A DNA stretch of 64,000 nucleotides from Shewanella aestuarii (lineage in GTDB: Bacteria > Pseudomonadota > Gammaproteobacteria > Enterobacterales > Shewanellaceae): contig NZ_CP050313.1 in NCBI RefSeq assembly GCF_011765625.1, positions 616,501 through 680,500 on the forward strand, in the 5' to 3' direction. Shown here in pieces: positions 37,914-48,340 of this stretch. A program made the position numbers and the translations under genes. The notes under the pieces were generated by a model that was not told where the DNA came from, ran no database searches, and saw only the letters and a program-made list of their open reading frames with translations. Numbering within the stretch: the first letter of the stretch is position 1; each line of letters starts with the position of its first letter.

Positions 37914-40537
37914 TACAATGCTTCCTGCTGTAAACTGCTGATGAGTGGTTTTCGGGTTTGCCAGTAAAGGGGGAGCGCGACGGCAATTAAACAACTGATT
38001 AAGGCGATGGCGACAACCCGAATATATGCTGACCAATCCCATAGCATGGCAATTGTCCAACCAAAGGCTTGTAAGGTCACTTTATTGATGAGCAAATAAC
38101 CGAGTAACGCCCCCATAGGTAAGGCCAACAAGCAAGTAATCAACACTATCAGCATCATTTGGCTAGTGACCATTAAGCGTAGTTGGTTGCGGCTAACGCC
38201 TAAGGCATAGAGGCGTGCTAGTGGTGCAAGCCTTGCTTGGGTTAGCATTAAACAAGCGCTAAATAAGCCAATGGCTGCCACCAATAACGTTAGGCTATTC
38301 AGCACCACTGTGATTGAAAAGGTTTTGGTAAACATGGTAATGGCTTCATCTTTAATGCGCTGCTGGCTATACATAAAAGCGGATGAGACTCCAAGTTCGC
38401 TCATTAATAATTGCTGTAGTTCATTCGTTTCACCTTGATAGCGCACGGCTAGACTAATGGGGTTGGGGGGTAAATTATGTTGATGCCAAAGTGTTGGCGA
38501 GATAATCACTTCACCTTTTGGGTTACCATAATCAAAATAGATGGCTGAAATAGTTAAAGGGTTATCATTGGGATGGGGGAGCTTATCAATACTAATGCTA
38601 TCGCCAATTGATAGTTGATGCTTAATGGCTAAAGGTTCACTGATAAGCACAGTATGGCCTTGCTTAAATTGCTGCCAAAAATCATCGCTTGTGCTAGCGG
38701 CGGTTTCGACCGTGGTACTTTTCATTATGGTGGTTTCTTTAATTGAAGGTAGGTCACGGCTAACTAGGTTGATTGGGACATTTGGTGTATTTAATTTGGC
38801 ATCTATGGTCCATTGCTCGAACACATCATCAACTTGCTTGTTGCTGTTAAGTAGCTTGATTAATGCCGGCATGGTATTCGGGTTGGGCTTAACATAAAGG
38901 TCAGCATGTAAGCGACCATCTAACCATTGTTTCAGTGTGACTTCAAAACTGTCTACCAAGGTGTTCATTGAAATATTGGCGCATAATGCTAATAAAATAG
39001 CCATCATGGCCAAGGATAACGGCGCAATAATTTCTTTACTTTCAGCAACAACATATTGCCACAGTCCCTTGGGCATCAAGGGCTGCAACCATTTGATCGC
39101 TAAGTTGATAGTTTGCGGCAGTAATAAAGGGATTGATATCGACACAATACCCAGCAAAATGAGGCTATGTTTGTACTGGTTGGTGACGTTGAATAGCAAG
39201 CCGCATATTGTAAGTAGCAGGCAGGCAATGAAAGCCTGCTTTTTGAATATTGATTCAAAAGGAGCGATATGAGCTTGTCGCTGTGCTCCTTGAGCCAAAG
39301 GAATACGAGTGAGTTGAATTAACAGAGGTAAACAAGCTGCTAATGAGGCAAACAAAGTGAGGCCTAAACCTTGAGCAAACCACTGCCATTGCCAAATGCC
39401 GGGTAACAAGGTGGCACCGTATATTTGCTCTAACGTCATGGCTACCATAGGCTGTAACCACTGTGATAGCTGTAACCCTAAAATAAAGCCAGCAATGCTG
39501 CCGATAATCACCAAACAAGTTATTTCTATGATCAGCGCCACTAACATGTTTTGCCGCCCCAGTCCCATTTGTAGTAGTTGAACAAATAGCTTTTGTCGTT
39601 TCATCAAGCTATATCGCACGCCGTTATAAGCAATAAAGAGTCCAACCACAAAAGCAAGCATGCTCATGGCATCTAAGTTTAAATGAAAGCTGGCAGTTAA
39701 AGCTGAAAGCGATTCTCCATCATCTTGCATATCGATAGTGAGTTTACTGGTATCAAATCCGCCCTTCGCTAAAGCAGTGATTATCACACTGCGCTGTTGG
39801 TCTATCTGCTGAGATTTTGTCAGGGCTGTATCGGGGCTATCTTCTGCAAAAACAGCAATATAACTAAGCTGTTGCGGCATATTTAGCAAGCGCTGGGCAA
39901 AGGAAATATCAGCCAAAAGGCTTGTGCCTAAATTAAAGCTGTCATCAATGGCAATCACGTCAATATTGATGTCATTCAGTATTAACTGTTGACCCGTTAA
40001 TTTATTCACTTTGTCGATAAGATTGGCAGACATCATGACACTAGCTTGACCATTTATCAGTGAAAAAGAGGGGCCGTTTGAGGCTGAATCGTCGGGCGTA
40101 CTACTTGATAAAGTACTTGAAGATGATGTGCTAGCCTGATTGTTATGGCGAGCCGAATGGGTATTGTTATCTTGAGTTTGTAGGGTTAATGCGGCAACTA
40201 AATCACTACCTGTTACAAGCCAGCTGCGACCTTGTGGATCGTTTGCTAAGCCTTCTATTACTGCTAAAGATTTAATGCCACTTCTTCTCAGAGCAAAATA
40301 TACTGCTTCATTTAAAGGGGACTGATCTTTATTGGTAATAAAAAAGTTGGCCCGCTGACTAAGTAGCTCATTTGTTTGGCCGTAGCTTTGTTTGGCATTT
40401 TCATTGGTTGCTTTAACGCCAATCAATAAGGTAACCGCTAAAATGATGCCTAACAAAATAGCGCTGGCTTGAATTGGTGCATGGCGATAATGTTGCCAAA
40501 ATATCTTTAAACCGCGTTGAATTAATGCAAATGACAT
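37913..40537 (-). CDS. FtsX/MacB-type ABC transporter permease
   Basis: Large integral membrane protein of 874 residues. It has an N-terminal helix (ILLGIILAVTLLIGV), a periplasmic domain rich in Ser/Asn near residues 130-155, and helix groups near 290-410, 430-530 and 740-860. This is the duplicated FtsX-like layout used by lipoprotein-extraction and mechanotransmission ABC systems rather than by channel-type exporters. It is 14 bases after the ATPase gene and overlaps the lipoprotein start by one base, so the three products are translationally coupled. A role in moving a lipid-like or lipoprotein substrate is an inference from architecture. Confidence 0.85.
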   Translation of the reverse strand: MSFALIQRGLKIFWQHYRHAPIQASAILLGIILAVTLLIGVKATNENAKQSYGQTNELLSQRANFFITNKDQSPLNEAVYFALRRSGIKSLAVIEGLANDPQGRSWLVTGSDLVAALTLQTQDNNTHSARHNNQASTSSSSTLSSSTPDDSASNGPSFSLINGQASVMMSANLIDKVNKLTGQQLILNDINIDVIAIDDSFNLGTSLLADISFAQRLLNMPQQLSYIAVFAEDSPDTALTKSQQIDQQRSVIITALAKGGFDTSKLTIDMQDDGESLSALTASFHLNLDAMSMLAFVVGLFIAYNGVRYSLMKRQKLFVQLLQMGLGRQNMLVALIIEITCLVIIGSIAGFILGLQLSQWLQPMVAMTLEQIYGATLLPGIWQWQWFAQGLGLTLFASLAACLPLLIQLTRIPLAQGAQRQAHIAPFESIFKKQAFIACLLLTICGLLFNVTNQYKHSLILLGIVSISIPLLLPQTINLAIKWLQPLMPKGLWQYVVAESKEIIAPLSLAMMAILLALCANISMNTLVDSFEVTLKQWLDGRLHADLYVKPNPNTMPALIKLLNSNKQVDDVFEQWTIDAKLNTPNVPINLVSRDLPSIKETTIMKSTTVETAASTSDDFWQQFKQGHTVLISEPLAIKHQLSIGDSISIDKLPHPNDNPLTISAIYFDYGNPKGEVIISPTLWHQHNLPPNPISLAVRYQGETNELQQLLMSELGVSSAFMYSQQRIKDEAITMFTKTFSITVVLNSLTLLVAAIGLFSACLMLTQARLAPLARLYALGVSRNQLRLMVTSQMMLIVLITCLLALPMGALLGYLLINKVTLQAFGWTIAMLWDWSAYIRVVAIALISCLIAVALPLYWQTRKPLISSLQQEAL

Positions 40538-40551
40538 AAGCTCAACCTCGG

Positions 40552-41313
40552 TTATTTGTTTGCTAATAAATTGGTTTTGTTTTTATCTAAAGCGCTGGAG
40601 GCTTCAGAAGGAGCAAGATCTTGAGCAAGGTGGGTTTCGATAATCTGCCCTTGTTGAAGATGCCAGCGAGTTTGCATAAATTCAGCACACTGATCGCTAT
40701 GAGTTACCATCAAAATACAGGTATTAGTTTGTTTAGCTAATTGAGTCAGTAGCGCCATCACTTGCATGCCCGCCTGTTCATCAAGATTTCCTGTCGGTTC
40801 GTCTGCTAGTAGTAATTGCGGTTTGTGGGCGAGGGCGCGCGCAATCGCGACGCGTTGTTGCTGACCTCCCGATAAGTTTTCGACAGAACGCGAGAGTAAT
40901 TCATTCAATCCAAGTTGCTGACAAAGTTCATCGCACCAAGGGTTCCACTGTTGTTGGTTTAAAGATAGTGCAAAACTAATATTGTCTCGAACATTTAAAG
41001 GGGTTAACAGGTTGAACTGCTGAAATACCACCCCGAGATGCTGACGGCGAAATTGGCTCCATTGTTTGTCTAGCCAATTAGAGGTTGAGGCGAGTGAATT
41101 AGTTGATAAAAGTGATAAGTCGCCAGAATCAATGGATTCGAATCCAGCAATAATATTAAGTAAGGTGCTTTTACCACTGCCGCTTGGCCCCGTTAAGGCA
41201 ACCGTTTGGCCTTGATGGAGTTTCAAATTGACCTTATCAAGCACTTGATGAAATGAGCCACCATCAATAAACCCTTTACAGATATTTTCCAGTGATACGA
41301 TGGTCTTCATCAA
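40552..41313 (-). CDS. ABC transporter ATP-binding protein (LolD/MacB class)
   Basis: ATPase of 253 residues. Walker A is GPSGSGKST (~43), the Q-loop FQQFNLL, the signature LSGGQQQR (~148), Walker B LLLADEP (~170) and the H-loop VTHS. The sequence GVVFQQFNLL and the short ~225-residue core are typical of the LolD/FtsE/MacB class that partners FtsX-type permeases. A ~25-residue polar tail (APSEASSALDKNK) follows the core. It is the first gene of the three-gene unit, 14 bases before the permease. Confidence 0.92.
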   Translation of the reverse strand: MMKTIVSLENICKGFIDGGSFHQVLDKVNLKLHQGQTVALTGPSGSGKSTLLNIIAGFESIDSGDLSLLSTNSLASTSNWLDKQWSQFRRQHLGVVFQQFNLLTPLNVRDNISFALSLNQQQWNPWCDELCQQLGLNELLSRSVENLSGGQQQRVAIARALAHKPQLLLADEPTGNLDEQAGMQVMALLTQLAKQTNTCILMVTHSDQCAEFMQTRWHLQQGQIIETHLAQDLAPSEASSALDKNKTNLLANK

Positions 41314-41371
41314 TACTCCTTTAATTAGCGTCGTTCCATGGTACGTTTTAGAAAGGGCTAAAGTTCATTTG

Positions 41372-42090
41372 CTACTCAAACCAATTTGGATAATGCCCCG
41401 TATTTTGCTTTAATGCCGCTTTGGCTTTGTCTGGATAATTACTAAAAATGCCATCGACTCCCATCGCTTGCAGGGCGCAGATATCATCAGCGCAATCCAC
41501 TGTATAAACATATACTTTCGCCCCGCGCTGGTGGGCGTCATCAATAATAGCTTGATTAATAAAGCTTAAATCAAGGTGAATTGAGTAGGCTTGTAAATCT
41601 GTTACTGATTGAGCTAAATCAAGCGGAATCCCCCCAGAAGTGGCGCCACATAGGCTTGAGGTAAAGCTTGTTTTACTTGCGCTAAATAAGGGTGATTAAA
41701 AGAGCTGATGATGAGCTGCGCAGGGGCAAAATTTAGCGTTGTTAGGATGTTGGAGTACATAGCTAATAAGGGCGCAACCGTGTTATCGCCTTTTAATTCA
41801 ATATTTACTGTGCACTGGCCATTCACTAAGTTGAGTACCTGCCAAAGCGTTGGGATAGGTTGTTCTTTTACCTTACAATGGCCTAATTCCGCGAGCGTTT
41901 TGTGTTTAATTAAGCCTGTTCCTGTTGATTTTCCCTCAAGGCGACGATCATGGAAGACAACCAATTCACCTTCAACGTTATGCACATCGAGCTCAATGGC
42001 TTGTACACCTAAATCTAAGGCAACTTGCATGGCTGCTAAGGTATTTTCTGCTTGATAACCACTGGCACCGCGATGAGCAAATATCAACAT
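41372..42090 (-). pseudogene. ugpQ: Glycerophosphodiester phosphodiesterase (frameshifted)
   Basis: Enzyme splitting deacylated phospholipids into glycerol 3-phosphate and an alcohol. The N-terminal frame (41614-42090) has the catalytic motifs FAHRGASGYQAENT, AIELDVH and VVFHDRRL. It then ends aberrantly in GGFRLI. The other frame continues with GGIPLDLAQSVTDL, KVYVYTVD and GVDGIFSNYPDKA to TAG at 41372-41374. The break is at the six-base C run 41630-41635 (G on the coding strand); one added base gives a 239-residue protein, close to E. coli UgpQ (247). Both parts look under normal constraint, so a sequencing error is the likely cause. It follows the MscS-family gene by 23 bases. Confidence 0.85.
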
Positions 42091-42113
42091 AGAACCGCTT
42101 TCCTACTTGTTAA

Positions 42114-45100
42114 TTAGGCCTTAATTAAGCCAGAGCCGTCTTTGTTCTGATTTGGATTAATATGTAAATCCATTTGTGGATACGCTAACACGATATTGTT
42201 GTCTTTGAGCTTTTGCACCACTTGCTTGTGCAATGAATGACGAAGTGGCCAGCGAGCATCCATATCTTTGGCATAAGTACGCACTTCAAAGTTTAACGTG
42301 TGGCTGCCAAAGCCAGCAAACCATACATCTGGCTCAGGCACTTTTAAAGCAAATTCACACTCACTGACAACTTGGCGTAATAGCATTTCTACTTTATTTG
42401 GGTCAGAGTCTCTAGCAACGTTAACCGTTACTATGACACGAGTAATCGGGTCTGATAATGACCAGTTAATTAATTGCTCTGTAATGAATGCCTTATTAGG
42501 CACAATGATTTCTTTTCTATCCCAATCCACGATTGTGGTCGCTCTAATTTTAATTTTGCTTACCGTGCCACTTAAATCTCGAATCGTGACGGTATCGCCA
42601 ATTCGGATTGGCTTTTCAAATAGTATGATCAAACCAGAAATAAAATTGGCGAAAATTTCTTGCAACCCAAAACCTAACCCCACTGAGAGCGCAGCCACTA
42701 ACCATTGTAATTTAGACCATTCCATTCCCAATGATGCGAAGCTAGCTAACGTGCCAATAAAGAGGACTAAATAGCTGCTCACCGTGGTTATTGCAAATCC
42801 GGTGCCGGTGGATAAATCTAAGCGCTGAAGAATGGTGAGTTCTAATAAGCCGGGAAGGTTTTTAGATATCATTATCGATAAGCCAATAATAATACTGCTA
42901 ATAAACAAGGATTTTAATGTAATTGGTAGCAGTTGCTCTATGCCATTTAAGTTGGTTGTTGTGGTCCATAAGGTGACGCCATCTAAAAATGGTAATAGCG
43001 AGGTATGGTTTTGCGATAACCAGGCTAAAATTGTGGCGAAAAAGGATAACAACAGCACTGACCTAACTAGTCCAAGTGATTGACTCGAAATTGTTTCTAA
43101 GTCAACTACCGGTTCTTCATAGCCATCTGAACTGTCAACTGAACCTGAGTCTTCCCTTTCTCTTAGTGCGATTCTTTCAGCTCTTTTCGCTTTTGCGCGA
43201 TCAAACGCAATTAAACGGCGCTCAATTAACATCCATCTTTTTATCAATTGATAAGCGAGTAAAAAACCTAAGCCAAAAAGCAGTGAAATTTGCATTTGAA
43301 TCAACATTTGAAATGCAGTGTAGTAATAGCCAATAGCAGATAATATGGCACTACTGATCGGTGCTAAAAACAGTATGCTCCACATGATCTTTTGCAGCAT
43401 TTTCATATTGAGATTATCTTTTCTATCAATGCGATATTGTTGGATCACTGCAAGAAGATGCCTATACATCAAGAATAGTAAGTAACAAAAAAAGATGAAT
43501 GCTGCACGACCAATGCTATTACGAAATGTGGTGTTATCAATTGACTCTGCAAATCCCAATATTCCGATAATCGGGAATGAAAATATCATCAAGGTTTTGA
43601 GTTTATGATGAGAATCTTGAATAAGCGCTTTTGGGCGTCCGAAGTGGCTTATTAAAATGCCATTGTCTTGTGACAATATGAAAGCAAATCGATAAATCAG
43701 GTAAACCAAGCCTATAGATAACACTCCCGTACCAATTGCGTGGGTAAAATTATTTGTGGAGTCGAACAATATGACGCCAGCAATTAAGATGGGGACAGGT
43801 TTGAAACATGCGTAAATAATCGTAAAAATCAGGGCTTTGACAGTATATTTAAACTTATCTTGCGTCACATTGCCCACATATTCGCTGTATCTGTTTAAGA
43901 GATTATTGAAATGTGGGCTTAATAAATCTTGAGCCATAAAGCACAAAATGGTTAGGATAATCCACCATCCCCATGAGGCGGTGTTGAGTTGCAAAGACTC
44001 GATTAACTGTTGCCATTGTGCGTGATTAAATATCCATAAGCCACTGATAGTTATGTCTTTTAGCCAGAGTGCGTTGATTGGTGTTGCATTAGGTACCCAA
44101 AATAACTGCTCATTAAGTGTGTTTTTTAGTGTTTGATGCAAAATAATAAGCTGACTATAGCTAATACTGAGTTTGGCTAATTCAGCTAAATAATGATCAT
44201 AAGTATCAATGAGTTGACCTATTAATACTTGTTGAGCTTGTAGGGTATTTATTTGTGTTTCACTCAACCCACTTGCTGAAAATAATTGTTGTGCATTTGA
44301 TGTTTGTTGTTGTTCCAATTTGTAACGCTCAAATCGGCTGTCACTGATATTTTTTTGTAATAGTTCTTGGTTTGGAGGTTGAGGTAATGAATGCAATATG
44401 TCTAGAAATCGCTCACCAAATGCGGAATTACTTTTCATCCAAGTGAGCTGTTCTTGCACATTGGTCAGTTGCAACGTAAGTCTTTGATAGTGCTTTTCTG
44501 TTTGTTCTTGTAAAACAATTACGTCATTAATGTCATTATTTATTTTTAATAATTGGTTACTTAGCTCTTGATTATATAGCTTTATTTGTTGAGTGAATGT
44601 GTCTTCATTAGGGCTAGAGGGTATTAAGCTGTTTGCAATAGTTTCTGCAGTTTTTTGCTCGCGATTTTCAATGCTCTGCTTATTGATCAGCTCGATTAAG
44701 GCTTCTTGTTGATTTAGGGATTGCCTATTCAATTGTAATTGTAAACGAACCACTTCTAATTGCTTTGGGTTTGCGTTTAGTTCTGCTTGTAAGGTGGATT
44801 GCTTTTGTTGCAATAGCCGTGTTTGTAGGTTGTAACGTTGGCCTGCAGGTGTGTCTTGTGGTGGCGCTAAAGTTTTACTTTGCTGGCTAATTGCGTTTGA
44901 GGCTTGGCTAAGTAAATCTGGTAACAGCTTTTGGCGAGCAGTTAATTTATTAAGTTGATCTGTTAAGCTGGCATCTGTTTCTTTTAACTCTGACAAATGA
45001 AAGTAAGCCATAGATGTTTGTTGGCTTATGTTTAAATCAGGGTCTAGTTTAGGTGGTGAAATAACTGCATTGAGTTGTTTTTCTAGATTTTTTTTTATCT

Positions 45101-45317
45101 TTTGATTGTTGGCATTTGCGTTTAAAAAGCTTTGCTCTTCTAATGCTAGCTTTTCGATACTTGCACTTAACGCGTCTATCTGTTCATTAATATCAAGAGA
45201 GGTAGGTTGTGGCTCGACTGGCTTAACACCCATTTGCAGTGGATTATTTGCCCAGCTAGATGAGGCAAAGCTGAAAGATAAACTGATAATAAGTAATATT
45301 TTTGCAATGCGTAACAT
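42114..45317 (-). CDS. Large MscS-family mechanosensitive channel (MscK/MscM type)
   Basis: Inner-membrane channel protein of 1067 residues. The signal peptide ends SSSWA-NNP. A ~430-residue periplasmic coiled-coil region rich in Gln and Leu follows, then about ten membrane helices (490-900). The MscS pore and cytoplasmic domain lies near 850-1040 (GLGFGLQEIFANFISG, PIRIGDTVTI, IIVPNKAFIT). This is the layout of E. coli MscK and MscM (1107-1120 residues). The frame extends to 45437, but ATG 45317 (MLRIAKILLIISL) gives a proper signal peptide and avoids overlap with the upstream EamA gene. Such channels release solutes on hypo-osmotic shock. Confidence 0.9.
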   Translation of the reverse strand: MLRIAKILLIISLSFSFASSSWANNPLQMGVKPVEPQPTSLDINEQIDALSASIEKLALEEQSFLNANANNQKIKKNLEKQLNAVISPPKLDPDLNISQQTSMAYFHLSELKETDASLTDQLNKLTARQKLLPDLLSQASNAISQQSKTLAPPQDTPAGQRYNLQTRLLQQKQSTLQAELNANPKQLEVVRLQLQLNRQSLNQQEALIELINKQSIENREQKTAETIANSLIPSSPNEDTFTQQIKLYNQELSNQLLKINNDINDVIVLQEQTEKHYQRLTLQLTNVQEQLTWMKSNSAFGERFLDILHSLPQPPNQELLQKNISDSRFERYKLEQQQTSNAQQLFSASGLSETQINTLQAQQVLIGQLIDTYDHYLAELAKLSISYSQLIILHQTLKNTLNEQLFWVPNATPINALWLKDITISGLWIFNHAQWQQLIESLQLNTASWGWWIILTILCFMAQDLLSPHFNNLLNRYSEYVGNVTQDKFKYTVKALIFTIIYACFKPVPILIAGVILFDSTNNFTHAIGTGVLSIGLVYLIYRFAFILSQDNGILISHFGRPKALIQDSHHKLKTLMIFSFPIIGILGFAESIDNTTFRNSIGRAAFIFFCYLLFLMYRHLLAVIQQYRIDRKDNLNMKMLQKIMWSILFLAPISSAILSAIGYYYTAFQMLIQMQISLLFGLGFLLAYQLIKRWMLIERRLIAFDRAKAKRAERIALREREDSGSVDSSDGYEEPVVDLETISSQSLGLVRSVLLLSFFATILAWLSQNHTSLLPFLDGVTLWTTTTNLNGIEQLLPITLKSLFISSIIIGLSIMISKNLPGLLELTILQRLDLSTGTGFAITTVSSYLVLFIGTLASFASLGMEWSKLQWLVAALSVGLGFGLQEIFANFISGLIILFEKPIRIGDTVTIRDLSGTVSKIKIRATTIVDWDRKEIIVPNKAFITEQLINWSLSDPITRVIVTVNVARDSDPNKVEMLLRQVVSECEFALKVPEPDVWFAGFGSHTLNFEVRTYAKDMDARWPLRHSLHKQVVQKLKDNNIVLAYPQMDLHINPNQNKDGSGLIKA

Positions 45318-45372
45318 AAGAATAAGCTCTAAGAAAGACACCAAGATAGTAGCAAACAACTTAAGTAGACGC

Positions 45373-46230
45373 TTATTTTTTTTGATGACTTTGTTGCGTT
45401 TCAAATAAGGCTGTTGCAACAATAATGCTTCCACCAATCAAGGTGTTAGTCCCTGGCTGTTCGTTTAGTATGAGCATTGCTAACACGGCACCATAAAAAG
45501 GCTGTAAACACGAAACCAAGCCCGCTGTTTTAGCGCTTAAATAACGCAGTGCTGAAGTAAATAAAGCATGTGGCATTGCTGTAAATACCACCCCAAGTAC
45601 TAAGATGAGTAATACAGTATGCTGATCCAAATCATGAGCCTTAACATCTTGCCAAGGACTCAGTAGTATTACGGTGATCAAGGTTTGGTAAAGCATCCCA
45701 TGGGCGCCACCATATTCACTAAAATAGCGCTTGTGTAGTATATTTCGTATGGCAAAAAGCATCGCCGACACCACACCAACCAAAATCCCTAAGGTGATAT
45801 CATTGTGAAGGTTTGGTTCAGGGATTAGTAGTATGACTCCTGTTAGCACGGCTAACCCTGAAAAAATATCCACTAGTTTGAGGCGTGTGCGATTCACTAT
45901 TGGCTCGATAAGCACGGTTATCACTGGGTAGGTGAAAAAGGCAATCATACCGACAGCGATTGAGGATAATTGCATTGCTGCAAAATATGTCACCCAATGG
46001 GCGCTGACAAGCACACCTAAACCCAAAGCAATCAAATAATCTTTTTTGTGATGTAGCGCGAGTGATTTTTGAGTGACTTTAACTAGCAAAGCTAACGTGA
46101 ACGCGGCAACAATACAGCGTAAAAAGGTAATATTGAGGGCGCTTAAAGGAATAAGCTTAGAAAACAGTGCCGTACCACCAAATAGCAGTACGGCAAGGTG
46201 TAGTTCAATGAGACCGGAGCGCGGCTTCAA
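45373..46230 (-). CDS. EamA (DMT) family transporter
   Basis: Integral membrane protein of 285 residues with ten predicted helices in two EamA repeats, for example LAVLLFGGTALFSKL at the N-terminus and AGLVSCLQPFYGAVLAMLIL in the second repeat. DMT proteins move small metabolites such as amino acids or nucleosides, often outward. The substrate cannot be read from the sequence. It sits between psd (18 bases upstream on the same strand) and the MscS-family gene (55 bases downstream). Confidence 0.85.
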   Translation of the reverse strand: MKPRSGLIELHLAVLLFGGTALFSKLIPLSALNITFLRCIVAAFTLALLVKVTQKSLALHHKKDYLIALGLGVLVSAHWVTYFAAMQLSSIAVGMIAFFTYPVITVLIEPIVNRTRLKLVDIFSGLAVLTGVILLIPEPNLHNDITLGILVGVVSAMLFAIRNILHKRYFSEYGGAHGMLYQTLITVILLSPWQDVKAHDLDQHTVLLILVLGVVFTAMPHALFTSALRYLSAKTAGLVSCLQPFYGAVLAMLILNEQPGTNTLIGGSIIVATALFETQQSHQKK

Positions 46231-46248
46231 GATGAACGTTCAGCTGAG

Positions 46249-47115
46249 TTATTCTAGGTTCAATTTTGCAAAAGGTTGACCCATGCGTGTGGTTTCACCT
46301 GGTTCAACGCCGTCAACAAAACTATCGATTGCGTGTTCGGCAAATAGCATCACCACTGTACTGCCTAACTTAAAGCGACCCATTTCTGCGCCTTTGTCTA
46401 GCGTTAATGCGTCTGGCCCTGTGGTTGGATAATCCCAGCTAAACACTTGCTTTCCTGCTGGTGGTGTTACTGTACCGGCCCATACAGTTTCAATACTTGC
46501 GACAATGGTTGCACCTACTAATACCATAGCTAATGGGCCTACTTCGGTTTCAAATATGGCAACAACGCGCTCGTTACGGGCAAATAGTCCAGGAACATTT
46601 TGTGCCGTTAATGGATTTACTGAAAATAAATCGCCTGGCACATAAGTCATTTTTGAGAGGGTGCCTTTAATTGGCATGTGAATACGATGATAGTCTTTTG
46701 GTGCTAAATAAATGGTTGCAAAATCACCACCATCAAATCGTTGTGCATCAGTAGTATTGCCGCCTAACAAAGCTTGAGAAGTATAACTATGACCTTTGGC
46801 TTGGAAAATATTGCCCGCTTCGATTGGGCCGCATTGACTCACCGCGCCATCAACAGGGTGAGCCATAATATCTGCATCTTGGCAAATTGGACGCAAACCG
46901 TCTTTTAATTCACGCGTAAAAAAGGCGTTGAAGGTTTTGTATGCTTCAGGCTCACTTTTGGCCGCTTCAGACATATCGATTTTATATTGCTTAATAAACC
47001 ACTTGATAAACGCCGTAGTAAACGCACCAGCTTCAGCAGCGGCAAACTTGCCCACTAATCGTGATAAAAAGTGTTTTGGCATAATGTATTGCAAAGCAAT
47101 TTTTAGTGAGTCCAA
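46249..47115 (-). CDS. psd: Phosphatidylserine decarboxylase
   Basis: Makes phosphatidylethanolamine from phosphatidylserine at the inner membrane, 288 residues. The proenzyme self-cleaves at the LGST motif (FKLGSTVVM, Ser ~252) to form the pyruvoyl group. Other family features are [29 protein letters not shown] and LFSVNPLTA. The length matches type I bacterial enzymes. The gene follows rsgA with a 50-base gap, the conserved rsgA-psd pair; in E. coli rsgA, psd and an MscS-type gene (mscM) form the same cluster. Confidence 0.95.
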   Translation of the reverse strand: MDSLKIALQYIMPKHFLSRLVGKFAAAEAGAFTTAFIKWFIKQYKIDMSEAAKSEPEAYKTFNAFFTRELKDGLRPICQDADIMAHPVDGAVSQCGPIEAGNIFQAKGHSYTSQALLGGNTTDAQRFDGGDFATIYLAPKDYHRIHMPIKGTLSKMTYVPGDLFSVNPLTAQNVPGLFARNERVVAIFETEVGPLAMVLVGATIVASIETVWAGTVTPPAGKQVFSWDYPTTGPDALTLDKGAEMGRFKLGSTVVMLFAEHAIDSFVDGVEPGETTRMGQPFAKLNLE

Positions 47116-47165
47116 TTTGATTCCCTTATCTTTGTTCTTTTTACAAAAATTTGTATTAATTAATT

Positions 47166-48227
47166 TTATTCTTCAGCCGCTCTAAAGTGTCGAGCATGTC
47201 GCTGTTCATCAAGGCTGGCGATAATGCGTTGGTAATTGCTGAATCTGTCTTGGGTTATCTTGCCATCCTTTAGTGCCTGTTGTATTGCACAGCCAGGATC
47301 ATCGCCATGTTTACAATCTCTAAACTTACAGGTTCCAAGGAACTCTCTAAACTCAATAAAGCACCAGCCTACGCGTTGAGCTGGTAGATGCCATAAGGCA
47401 AATTCTCGTACACCAGGAGAATCTATAAGATCTCCACCGCTGGCAAAATGTAAAAGCTTGGCAGTGGTCGTGGTGTGTTGCCCTAAACCTGAGTTATCGG
47501 AAACATCTCCCACAATTAATTCTGCTTCAGGCATTAATGCATTAATTAATGATGATTTACCCACACCGGATTGTCCGGCGAAAATACTTACTTTATTGTT
47601 TAAAAGCGAGATTAATTCGTTAATCCCTTCACCCGTGTGACTACTGACTTGATAAACTTGATAACCAATAGCTTGATAACGTGCTAAAGCTTGTTCTATT
47701 TCTGGGCGATTTTCATCATTAAGTAAATCAACTTTGTTCAGTACAATGACCGGAGCAATATCGGTATCTTCACATGCCACTAAATAGCGGTCGATAATTT
47801 GTGTGGTAAAGCTTGGCAACACCGATGATACAATCAAAATTTGATCGATGTTGGCAGCAATAATCTTTACACCGTCATAGAGATCGGGGCGGGTTAAAGA
47901 TGATTTGCGCGGGTGAACCGCTTCAACGATACCGCCAATATTTGAGCTTGCTTGTACTTCAGTTGCTAAACGTACAATAACCTTATCGCCAGTAACGAGA
48001 CTAGTGATATTACGGCGAATATTACAGCGTGTGATGCTGCCGTCTTGGGTTTCGATATCAGCATGTTGACCAAAACGAGAAATCACCACACCAGCTTGTT
48101 CAGGCGTTAGTAAGTGATCTTGAATATCTGGGCTATCTTTATCTGTGTCGGCGCGCTTTAATCGTTTAGTTTGATTGGCTCGCATGCGACGCAATTGCCC
48201 TTGGCTTAGGGGTTTCTTTTTACTCAC
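47166..48227 (-). CDS. rsgA: Ribosome small-subunit-dependent GTPase A RsgA
   Basis: Circularly permuted GTPase that helps mature the 30S subunit, 353 residues. An OB fold is N-terminal ([33 protein letters not shown]). G motifs appear in permuted order: G4 VLNKVDLL, then G1 [10 protein letters not shown] and G3 DSPGVRE. The zinc-binding C-terminus has [14 protein letters not shown]. The frame is open to 48326, but GTG 48227 begins [18 protein letters not shown], as in E. coli (MSKNKLSKGQQRR). Orn is encoded divergently 114 bases away, the conserved rsgA/orn arrangement. Confidence 0.94.
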   Translation of the reverse strand: MSKKKPLSQGQLRRMRANQTKRLKRADTDKDSPDIQDHLLTPEQAGVVISRFGQHADIETQDGSITRCNIRRNITSLVTGDKVIVRLATEVQASSNIGGIVEAVHPRKSSLTRPDLYDGVKIIAANIDQILIVSSVLPSFTTQIIDRYLVACEDTDIAPVIVLNKVDLLNDENRPEIEQALARYQAIGYQVYQVSSHTGEGINELISLLNNKVSIFAGQSGVGKSSLINALMPEAELIVGDVSDNSGLGQHTTTTAKLLHFASGGDLIDSPGVREFALWHLPAQRVGWCFIEFREFLGTCKFRDCKHGDDPGCAIQQALKDGKITQDRFSNYQRIIASLDEQRHARHFRAAEE

Positions 48228-48340
48228 AGGATAATCTTCATAAATAAAGGTGTTTTTGTGTGTCTCAAAAACACAGTATGATACACCCTCTTGGATAAAA
48301 AAGCCTGAATTTAGGGCAATAGACAAAATAAGGCAAAAAA

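Noticed and set aside
37914-38060. Upstream start of the lipocalin-like lipoprotein
   Set aside because: The extension is antisense-free but lies inside the permease coding region in another frame and would destroy the lipoprotein signal. ATG 37913 couples by TAATG.
41372-41613. Short independent gene downstream of the truncated phosphodiesterase frame
   Set aside because: Its translation (KVYVYTVD, GVDGIFSNYPDKA) is the missing C-terminus of the phosphodiesterase, not a new protein.
45318-45437. Upstream start of the MscS-family channel
   Set aside because: It would overlap the EamA gene by 65 bases and bury the signal peptide. ATG 45317 gives a clean signal sequence.
48228-48326. N-terminal extension of RsgA
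   Set aside because: The added residues have no counterpart in RsgA. The GTG at 48227 begins the conserved SKKK...GQLRR segment.
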